A stretch of 6,954 nt of DNA from GCA-2688775 sp035288865 (lineage in GTDB: Archaea > Nanobdellota > Nanobdellia > Woesearchaeales > GW2011-AR4), in NCBI GenBank assembly GCA_035288865.1, contig DATDZA010000049.1:1-6954 (forward strand), given 5' to 3'. Shown here piece after piece: positions 1-4,561 of this stretch. The position numbers and the translations under genes were made by a program. Below the pieces are notes generated by a model that saw only the letters and a list, made by a program, of their open reading frames with translations, did no database searches and was not told the DNA's origin. Numbering within the stretch: the first letter of the stretch is position 1; each line of letters begins with the position of its first letter.

Positions 1-35
1 AGATAATAATTTAAAAGGCTTTCTATTTAAGAATT

Positions 36-452
36 CTAAATCTCATCATCATCTATGTCTTCAATGTTCTCTTCTTCAACACTAATGTCTTCGCCTGGTT
101 CTTCAGTTTCTTTTGGAGGGATGTTTGTCATTATTGGGGAATCAGATTTGCTTAAATCGTCGGCTTTTCCGACAATTTCCATTTTTCCCATTCTTCCGGT
201 CGTCAGTTGCAATTCCCCCTGCCATTCATTGACATAGCCATTTGAAATATGAACTTTATCGCCCGCTTTAACCACGTCAATATCCTCATTCCACAATGAA
301 AGCTTTACATCGCCAGTTTCATCTTTCGCGATTGCAGTCGCAACTCTTCCTGGCTTTCCAAATTTCTGGAATTCCCGAGGCACGCCTACATCAATCACAT
401 CCACAATTACATCAACATTGCCCATTTTTGGCTTCAAGTCTTTTACTTGCAT
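36..452 (-). CDS. ssb: Single-OB-fold ssDNA-binding protein (archaeal SSB)
   Basis: A 138-residue protein that should coat single-stranded DNA during replication, repair and recombination. Residues about 4-95 form one OB-fold resembling the Sulfolobus-type SSB: an N-terminal VKDLKPKM segment, a strand-rich core with DETGDVKLSLWNED at 44-57, and candidate base-stacking aromatics W54, Y73 and W77 at spots matching the aromatic residues of Sulfolobus SSB. A flexible linker (about 97-120) leads to a very acidic tail (EEENIEDIDDDEI, 126-138), the usual partner-binding end of such proteins. The ATG lies about 30 nt downstream of a TATA box with no Shine-Dalgarno, so the mRNA is probably leaderless. 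It is transcribed divergently from the gene at 547. A short RPA-like subunit is a less likely reading, since there is only one OB-fold and no zinc finger. Confidence 0.88.
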   Translation of the reverse strand: MQVKDLKPKMGNVDVIVDVIDVGVPREFQKFGKPGRVATAIAKDETGDVKLSLWNEDIDVVKAGDKVHISNGYVNEWQGELQLTTGRMGKMEIVGKADDLSKSDSPIMTNIPPKETEEPGEDISVEEENIEDIDDDEI

Positions 453-477
453 TTTATAGATAAATTATATGGAAGAA

Positions 478-485
478 TATATAAA
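478..485 (-). promoter_or_regulatory. TATA box of ssb
   Basis: On the minus strand this reads TTTATATA, matching the archaeal TTTAWATA consensus. Its centre lies about 29 nt upstream of the ssb ATG, so transcription should start within a few bases of the start codon. Confidence 0.6.
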
Positions 486-515
486 TTTATTGATAAAAAA
501 TAAAAAAAGATAAAG

Positions 516-523
516 TTTAAATA
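516..523 (+). promoter_or_regulatory. TATA box of the 103-aa gene
   Basis: TTTAAATA, a perfect archaeal TATA consensus preceded by a purine-rich stretch that could serve as BRE. The centre lies 27 nt before the ATG at 547, predicting a leaderless transcript. It shares the intergenic space with the divergent ssb promoter. Confidence 0.65.
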
Positions 524-546
524 AAATATCTGATGCCAACACTAGT

Positions 547-858
547 ATGTCGGATGAAGCACATAAAGGATCGCAACAGTCTGTGAATCCAGAAGCAATA
601 AAATCTGTGCTGGAAAAAAAACTGGAAAGTATAGAATATGTGCAAGTTTACGGCCCAAATACTTTTGATGGAAAATATTTTTTTGAAATATATTTTGGCG
701 GCAGGTTTATAGGCTCCGCAATTCCCCAACGGAGGTTCGCAGTATTTTCAACTTACAATCTTCCGGAACGTTTAATCAGTTTGATCAGGTATCAATTAGG
801 GGATTATGAAATTGTTACTCAAGCTGAAAGTCTCACTCTGCCAGCAGATGCTGCATAA
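547..858 (+). CDS. Conserved-looking hypothetical protein, 103 aa
   Basis: I do not recognise this family. The small soluble protein has a hydrophilic N-terminus (1-13), a predicted helix (about 14-27, PEAIKSVLEKKLES), strands at EYVQVYG, KYFFEIYFGG and RFAVFSTY, a second helix at LPERLISLIRYQLG (about 73-86) and a final strand YEIVTQ. This is a helix-strand-strand-strand-helix-strand order. There is no signal peptide, membrane segment or Cys/His metal motif. The ATG is supported by a TATA box 27 nt upstream and the absence of any RBS, so it looks leaderless. It is divergent from ssb with only 94 nt between the starts, which may mean shared regulation but is not evidence of shared function. 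The layout faintly recalls BolA-like proteins, but the key BolA residues are not visible, so I do not assign it. Confidence 0.7.
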   Translation: MSDEAHKGSQQSVNPEAIKSVLEKKLESIEYVQVYGPNTFDGKYFFEIYFGGRFIGSAIPQRRFAVFSTYNLPERLISLIRYQLGDYEIVTQAESLTLPADAA

Positions 859-903
859 AATCAAAAATAAAAAGAAATAAATTCAACTAACAAATATCAG
901 AAT

Positions 904-945
904 TTACTGAGATTCTGCTGCTTGTTCTTTTTTCTTCTTTGCCAT
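904..945 (-). CDS. Possible 13-aa lysine-rich small ORF
   Basis: On the minus strand an ATG follows GAGGTG (952-957) with 6 nt spacing, a strong archaeal RBS, and opens a frame of 13 residues reading MAKKKKEQAAESQ before TAA. A TATA-like ATTTAAATG lies about 60 nt upstream (around 1000-1010), which would give a leader of roughly 30 nt. The start signals are better than chance would usually give, but the peptide is tiny and the Lys codons are also the T-rich tract that could terminate the gene on the other strand. Confidence 0.3.
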   Translation of the reverse strand: MAKKKKEQAAESQ

Positions 946-1117
946 TTGGGACACCTCAACTTTTTCAAACTTTTGCGCGCGGTTCGTTTGACTTTTTATT
1001 CATTTAAATGTGTTGCGAAAATGTTCGTAAAAAAATATTATTTATAATATTGAAAGAAAAAGATTTATGAGTGAATTACGAAACTCGTTTACAATATGGA
1101 AAATAAAAAAGATAATA

Positions 1118-1125
1118 TTTAAAAA
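1118..1125 (+). promoter_or_regulatory. Candidate TATA box upstream of csaA operon
   Basis: TTTAAAAA within an A/T-rich tract. Standard archaeal spacing puts the transcription start near 1147-1149, exactly where a stable hairpin begins and about 110 nt before the csaA start codon. Confidence 0.45.
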
Positions 1126-1148
1126 GACCATAAGTATCCATCACTTAC

Positions 1149-1192
1149 TGCGCATGCTCGCAATAAAATCTTATTTGCAGAGAGCGTGCGTG
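1149..1192 (+). promoter_or_regulatory. Stable hairpin in the csaA leader (possible ncRNA or regulatory element)
   Basis: Bases 1149-1159 pair with 1182-1192 over 11 pairs (four of them G-U), then a 3-nt bulge AGA (1179-1181) on the 3' side, then GCAATAA (1160-1166) pairs with 1171-1178 with one bulged T, closed by a 4-nt loop. The lower stem is GC-rich against an AT-rich surround, which favours a functional RNA. It starts where the TATA box at 1118 predicts the RNA 5' end. It could be a leader element of the csaA operon or a separate small RNA. It does not fit a tRNA, and I see no convincing box C/D or H/ACA motifs. Confidence 0.4.
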
Positions 1193-1258
1193 GAATTTCA
1201 AGTTTAATCGGAATTCTACGCCTAACTAATAATTTAGTTTTTAACTCTAGAGGTTAAC

Positions 1259-1591
1259 ATGGCAACATTTGAGGATTTTCAGAAACTGGACATACGAGTG
1301 GGAAAAATAATTGAAATAGGGGGTTTTCCTGAAGCACGAAAGCCAGCGTATAAACTAAAAATCTATTTGGGTAATGAGATTGGAATAAAGAAATCATGCG
1401 CCCGGCTTGTTAAAAATTATACCAAAGAACACCTCAAGGACAAGCTTGTCTTGTGTGTTGTAAATTTTCCGCCGCGGCAAATCGGGCCAGCAACATCAGA
1501 AGTGCTGACATTAGGTGTTCCTGCAATTGACGGAGAATGTATTTTAATAGAACCTGAGCGCGATGTCCCTATCGGTGGAAGAGTATATTGA
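1259..1591 (+). CDS. csaA: CsaA-type tRNA-binding-domain protein
   Basis: A 110-residue protein matching the CsaA family in length and along its whole sequence: an FEDFQKLDIRVGKI start (4-17), FPEARKPAYKLKI (23-35), EIGIKKSCARLVKNY (40-54), VVNFPPRQIGPATSEVLTLG (67-86) and a C-terminal P-IGGRV. The fold is the EMAP-II/Arc1p/MetRS-beta type OB domain, which acts as a homodimer; bacterial CsaA has been described as an export-related chaperone, and a tRNA or nucleic-acid role is equally likely in archaea. Start ATG is preceded by GAGGT (1250-1254) with 4 nt spacing. The gene is 28 nt upstream of rtcB copy 1, so csaA-rtcB was probably the ancestral operon here. Its transcript seems to begin about 110 nt upstream, with a structured leader. 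Confidence 0.88.
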   Translation: MATFEDFQKLDIRVGKIIEIGGFPEARKPAYKLKIYLGNEIGIKKSCARLVKNYTKEHLKDKLVLCVVNFPPRQIGPATSEVLTLGVPAIDGECILIEPERDVPIGGRVY

Positions 1592-1605
1592 TCCATGATA
1601 ATAGA

Positions 1606-1838
1606 TTTGGAGGAACTTAATGGAACAAAATTTTGAAAAACCCAAAGAGATAAAACAGATTAGCGACGTAATTTGGGAGATACCAACTTCATTCAAAAAA
1701 GGAATGAATGTTCCGGCCCGAATATATGCTACAAAAAAACTCTTTGATGAGATGGATGCGGGTGTATTCAATCAAGTTACAAATGTAGCCTGTCTTCCGG
1801 GAATCCAAAAATACAGTTTCTGCATGCCAGATGGGCAT
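1606..1838 (+). repeat. Long direct repeat, left copy (RBS plus rtcB codons 1-73)
   Basis: This segment aligns without gaps to 4329-4561. Homology begins at TTTGGAGG of the ribosome-binding site and ends at the CAT codon of MPDGH. By hand count the coding part differs at 47 of 219 positions and 8 of 73 residues. Upstream of TTTGGAGG and downstream of CAT the two copies have nothing in common, apart from the first five bases (TGGGG) that copy 1 shares with rtcB from 4595. Confidence 0.95.
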
Positions 1839-1853
1839 TGGGGTTTAATATGA
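1620..1853 (+). pseudogene. rtcB: Truncated rtcB 5' end (copy 1)
   Basis: The first 75 codons match the RtcB N-terminus: residues 1-73 end in SFCMPDGH, then W-G, and the frame leaves rtcB with L-I and a TGA. The expected continuation GYGFPIGG, which begins the catalytic core, is absent. The GGAGGA ribosome-binding site (1609-1614, 5 nt spacing) is intact, so a 77-residue peptide may still be made, but it lacks every metal ligand and cannot be a ligase. It sits 28 nt after csaA, as expected of the original rtcB locus. The break is at the same codon where copy 2 is interrupted. Its TGA overlaps the ATG of the lipoprotein gene (ATGA, 1850-1853). Most differences from copy 2 are synonymous, so it was under selection until recently. 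Confidence 0.85.
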
Positions 1854-2800
1854 AAAATACAAAAAAATTCTTATTATTTTTGGTTATATTATCAGGAATT
1901 ATTCTTGTTTCTTGTACTAGTAAACCCGTATGCAATAAACCTTATATTTTAGTTGGTAATGAATGTTGCTTAGATAAAGATAGTAATAACATTTGTGATA
2001 AAGATGAAATAAAACAGAATACACAAAAAATCGAAACTTTACCTCCACCTAATAAATCAAATGAAATAATTATTGATAAAAAAGAATTTGCTCAAACTAT
2101 TGCTTTAAGGTTTGCAAGGGTGTGGGAGAAAAAAGATTGGGCTTCTATGTATGATTTCTTTGTAGATGATCTCAAAAATTTAAAGTCAAAAGAAAGGTTT
2201 GTTAAAATAATCAATAAAGCTGAAACAGAAACAAATGTAGTTGTCAGATTGGATAAAGTAGAATTAGATAATGATACTACCGCATTTGCGTATTATACTA
2301 TCACAAGTTCATTATTTGAATTTAAAGCCCCTTCTATGAGATTAGAATGGGATGGTAAAGATTGGAAGGTGAACGCATTTGCTACCTATTTCAATGCCTG
2401 TGACAAATATATAAAAAATTGTTGTGGAAATGGTTTGTGTGAAAAGGGAGAAAGAGCTTACTTAGACAATGGTGCTACATACAATGGCAATTGGTGTAAT
2501 TTAGATTGTCTTGAATATGAAGGTTCAATATATAAGGATAATCATGAAATAACATTATATTTTCTTGGTGAAGTATATCCAATAAAAATTATTAAATTCT
2601 CTGAGCAAAATCCTGAAACATTAAAACTAAAGTATAATGATGTCGAATTCACGCTGAATGAAAGTGGGTATAGGGATTATGACAATGGATACAATTTAAT
2701 CAATAATATTTATATAAAATATAGGTATGATGACCACTACAAAGGTAAATCGATAATTTTCACTATGTTCAATAATGATCAAATTTTTGCTGGTGATTAA
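1850..2800 (+). CDS. Secreted lipoprotein with Cys-rich modules
   Basis: A 316-residue protein with a lipoprotein signal peptide: basic MKNTKK, hydrophobic 7-20, lipobox LVSC with the modified Cys at 22. The mature part starts with a Cys-rich module (28-53: CNKPYILVGNECC ... NNICDKDE) of a kind familiar in surface proteins of DPANN and related archaea. After a linker, about 79-181 looks like an NTF2/SnoaL-type alpha-beta cone (helix with ALRFARVWEKKDWASMYDFF, then strands ending LEWDGKDWKVNAF). A second Cys cluster follows (183-220: CCGNGLCEKGE ... CNLDC), then a strand-rich end. It should be anchored outside the cell membrane; function unknown. ATG 1850 is chosen over an upstream TTG because it gives a proper signal peptide and overlaps the preceding TGA. 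Codons are strongly A/T-ending. It is transcribed with rtcB and the endonuclease. Confidence 0.8.
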   Translation: MKNTKKFLLFLVILSGIILVSCTSKPVCNKPYILVGNECCLDKDSNNICDKDEIKQNTQKIETLPPPNKSNEIIIDKKEFAQTIALRFARVWEKKDWASMYDFFVDDLKNLKSKERFVKIINKAETETNVVVRLDKVELDNDTTAFAYYTITSSLFEFKAPSMRLEWDGKDWKVNAFATYFNACDKYIKNCCGNGLCEKGERAYLDNGATYNGNWCNLDCLEYEGSIYKDNHEITLYFLGEVYPIKIIKFSEQNPETLKLKYNDVEFTLNESGYRDYDNGYNLINNIYIKYRYDDHYKGKSIIFTMFNNDQIFAGD

Positions 2801-2801
2801 T

Positions 2802-3368
2802 ATGGAATCTATGATTTTTAACAAAGATGACTGGTTCGTTGTTAAATTCTTTGCACAAGAAATAAAAAATGTATTAGAAATTAGTGGAGTAATTGATTTA
2901 AAAATAGGTGCAATTGAAAATAAATTAAATGGATGGATTGGATTACATTATCCAGACCATTACAAATTAATAGCTTGGAAAAGTAATAGTATTAATTTCA
3001 AAAATTTTTCTGATTTTATAAATAATGTAACAAATAATGATTTATTACCCAATAATCTTATTATACCTAAAGATAATAATCCAGAAATAAAACAAGATTA
3101 TGGTAATGAGATAAATAGATATGGTGGTATTTATGACCCTTATTTAGCTTGTTTAAGTGGACAGATAAATAGAATTATCAAATACAAATTTGGAGACTTG
3201 AATGAAACACAGATGGCTTATGTTTTACATATGCTATTTAATTCCTTAGGAAAAGGATATGTTTATGACTTGTATGTTGGTGAAATGTTAGAAAATAACG
3301 CAAAAATCGGACTTGGAACGCTAAGAGTAGTGCCCCCTGGATTAAGATTAATAGTAAAAGATGATTAA
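2802..3368 (+). CDS. Unknown 188-aa cytoplasmic protein
   Basis: I do not recognise this protein. It has no signal peptide or membrane span. The N-terminal part alternates helix (WFVVKFFAQEIKNVLEISG, 11-29) and strands (IDLKIGAIE, WIGLHYPDHYKLIAW); the middle is Asn-rich (61-96, many N/D/I), and the C-terminal part has a helical segment (DPYLACLSGQINRIIKYKFG, 112-131), then NETQMAYVLHMLFNSLGKGYV and a final strand TLRVVPPGLRLIV. Start ATG 2802 is chosen because GGTGAT (2792-2797) lies 4 nt upstream, inside the end of the lipoprotein gene; an ATG at 2775 lacks such a site. Only one base separates it from the lipoprotein stop, so the two are likely translationally coupled and may work together. 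Very A/T-rich codon use suggests an origin different from rtcB and csaA. Confidence 0.72.
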   Translation: MESMIFNKDDWFVVKFFAQEIKNVLEISGVIDLKIGAIENKLNGWIGLHYPDHYKLIAWKSNSINFKNFSDFINNVTNNDLLPNNLIIPKDNNPEIKQDYGNEINRYGGIYDPYLACLSGQINRIIKYKFGDLNETQMAYVLHMLFNSLGKGYVYDLYVGEMLENNAKIGLGTLRVVPPGLRLIVKDD

Positions 3369-3369
3369 T

Positions 3370-3519
3370 ATGATGCAACATGATTACAAAAAACTGAATA
3401 ATCGCTTCGGTTTTTACATTTTCAATTACCTCAAACAATGGCTCAACTATCAAATTATGATTTTCGCTCCGCTAAAAATCATTTACATAGTTTCGCCCAT
3501 AAGAAAACTCGGTGATTGA
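3370..3519 (+). CDS. Possible 49-aa small protein between cargo and endonuclease
   Basis: This frame opens with ATG-ATG one base after the stop of the 188-aa gene and ends with TGA two bases before the endonuclease start, so it exactly fills the gap. The product is basic and aromatic-rich (MMQHDYKKLNNRFGFYIFNY at the start) with a hydrophobic stretch near the C-terminus (IMIFAPLKIIYIVSPI). The junction pattern (GATTAATATG before it, GGTGATTGA at its end) repeats that of its neighbours. Against it: a weak RBS (GATGAT only) and codon use less A/T-ending than the gene before it. It could be a real small gene or the residue of one. Confidence 0.4.
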   Translation: MMQHDYKKLNNRFGFYIFNYLKQWLNYQIMIFAPLKIIYIVSPIRKLGD

Positions 3520-3521
3520 AA

Positions 3522-4394
3522 ATGAAATTTAATAAAAACCTTGCAGCAATTCATGGTTATCTCTGCTCTGATGGTTATGTAATCAAAAATCCAGATACTC
3601 AAAAGCATAAATATTACCATATTGGTTTGAGAAACACAAATAATGTGCTTTTGTTAGATTTTCAAGAAAAATTTGAAGCAATCTTCAGTATAAAGCCAAT
3701 AATCACAAATGAAGGACGCTGTAAAATACAAAATAAAGATATCTACAAAATATTAACTGAAGACTTTTCTTTTTACTCTTATGAATGGAAACTTCCAGAA
3801 CTTAAAAAGGACAGTTTAAGCTACTGGCTAAGAGCATTCTTTGATTGTGAAGGGTGGGTTGAAAATCAGCCTGCAAAAAGCAGGTTAATTGGAGCTGATT
3901 GCTGCAATGAAAGTGGATTGTTAAGCGTCCAAGAAGCTTTAAGAAAATTTGGAATTGATTCTGAAATCAAAAAGAGGAAAGGAAGAATTATCTGGCGCTT
4001 GACAATTTGTGGCATAGAAGATTTAAAAAAATTCCATAAGTATATTGGTTTTTTACATCCTAATAAAAACCAAAAATTGAACGAAGCAATAAACTCTTAT
4101 AAAGATTTCTCTTGGGGCATACCAAAAACTAAAGATGAATTATTTAAATTCATAATTAAAAAAGGAAAAATTAGGAATTCCAGAAACGAAGTGAGGTTTA
4201 TGTCTATAAAGAAATTAAATTTACAGAATTTAAAGAAAGCTTTAAAAGACTATAGTATAAACTCAGAAGTATTCGGGCCGTGGAAGAATAACACAGGTTC
4301 TTTATATTATTGTTTAATAATTAAAAACTTTGGAGGTACTAAATGGAACGGAATTTTGAGAGACCAAAAGACATCAAGCAAATTAGTGATGTAA
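3522..4394 (+). CDS. LAGLIDADG (DOD-type) homing endonuclease
   Basis: A 290-residue monomeric homing endonuclease with both LAGLIDADG helices: LAAIHGYLCSDGYV at 7-20 (catalytic acid D17) and YWLRAFFDCEGWV at 101-113 (catalytic acid E110). The usual beta-alpha parts of each half follow, with the second ending in LKKFHKYIGFLHPNKNQKL (168-186); residues about 200-290 form an extra basic C-terminal region. Such enzymes make one specific double-strand break with 4-nt 3' overhangs and spread by repair. ATG 3522 is favoured over TTG 3516 by a perfect GGTGAT RBS (3511-3516). The ORF is out of frame with rtcB and has no intein splicing blocks, so it is free-standing. Its last 17 codons overlap the second rtcB start. 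The likely target is rtcB at MPDGH|WGYG, inferred from where both rtcB copies break. Confidence 0.9.
   Translation: MKFNKNLAAIHGYLCSDGYVIKNPDTQKHKYYHIGLRNTNNVLLLDFQEKFEAIFSIKPIITNEGRCKIQNKDIYKILTEDFSFYSYEWKLPELKKDSLSYWLRAFFDCEGWVENQPAKSRLIGADCCNESGLLSVQEALRKFGIDSEIKKRKGRIIWRLTICGIEDLKKFHKYIGFLHPNKNQKLNEAINSYKDFSWGIPKTKDELFKFIIKKGKIRNSRNEVRFMSIKKLNLQNLKKALKDYSINSEVFGPWKNNTGSLYYCLIIKNFGGTKWNGILRDQKTSSKLVM
4301..4308 (+). promoter_or_regulatory. Candidate internal TATA box for rtcB copy 2
   Basis: TTTATATT inside the 3' end of the endonuclease gene. Its centre is about 26 nt before the GGAGGT ribosome-binding site, so a transcript could start near 4331 with a leader of about 12 nt. Nothing similar precedes copy 1. 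A chance match is possible in such A/T-rich DNA. Confidence 0.3.
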
Positions 4395-4561
4395 TTTGGG
4401 AGATACCAACATCCTATAAAAAAGGAATGTTAGTTCCTGCAAGAATTTATGCAACTAAGAAGCTTTTTGAAGGAATGGATAATGGTGTCTTTAATCAGGT
4501 AACGAATGTGGCTTGCCTGCCAGGAATCCAGAAATACAGTTTCTGTATGCCCGATGGTCAT
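4329..4561 (+). repeat. Long direct repeat, right copy (RBS plus rtcB codons 1-73)
   Basis: Partner of 1606-1838, same orientation, ungapped. It begins at TTTGGAGG and ends with CAT of MPDGH. Its first 66 bases are also read in another frame as the C-terminus of the homing endonuclease. Confidence 0.95.

Larger units (their letters stand above)
859..1258. other. 400-nt intergenic region with promoter and RNA signals
   Basis: No ORF above 60 codons is convincing here. The plus-strand T-rich stretch at about 926-940 could terminate the gene ending at 858. On the minus strand a 13-codon ORF (904-945) has a good RBS. A 46-codon plus-strand frame (1067-1207) has a TATA-like sequence about 25 nt upstream but an unremarkable basic sequence and runs straight through the hairpin at 1149-1192, so I do not call it. 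The right third holds the csaA promoter and structured leader. Confidence 0.6.

Noticed and set aside
1067..1207. 46-codon plus-strand ORF with a TATA-like site about 25 nt upstream
   Set aside because: The product is a featureless basic peptide, and the frame crosses the csaA TATA box and the stable hairpin; more likely chance.
1130..1258. tRNA gene
   Set aside because: The hairpin and a TTCAA string look faintly tRNA-like, but no acceptor stem, D-arm or properly paired T-arm can be drawn.
1544..1771. Minus-strand ORF over csaA and rtcB copy 1
   Set aside because: It is a shadow of two well-supported plus-strand genes with no start signals of its own; the same holds for frames opposite 55-237, 517-729, 3238-3453 and 5295-5477.
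3522..4394. Intein within RtcB
   Set aside because: The endonuclease is not in frame with rtcB, has its own RBS and stop, and lacks intein splicing motifs. Known RtcB inteins sit at the conserved Cys (here 104), not at MPDGH|WGYG.
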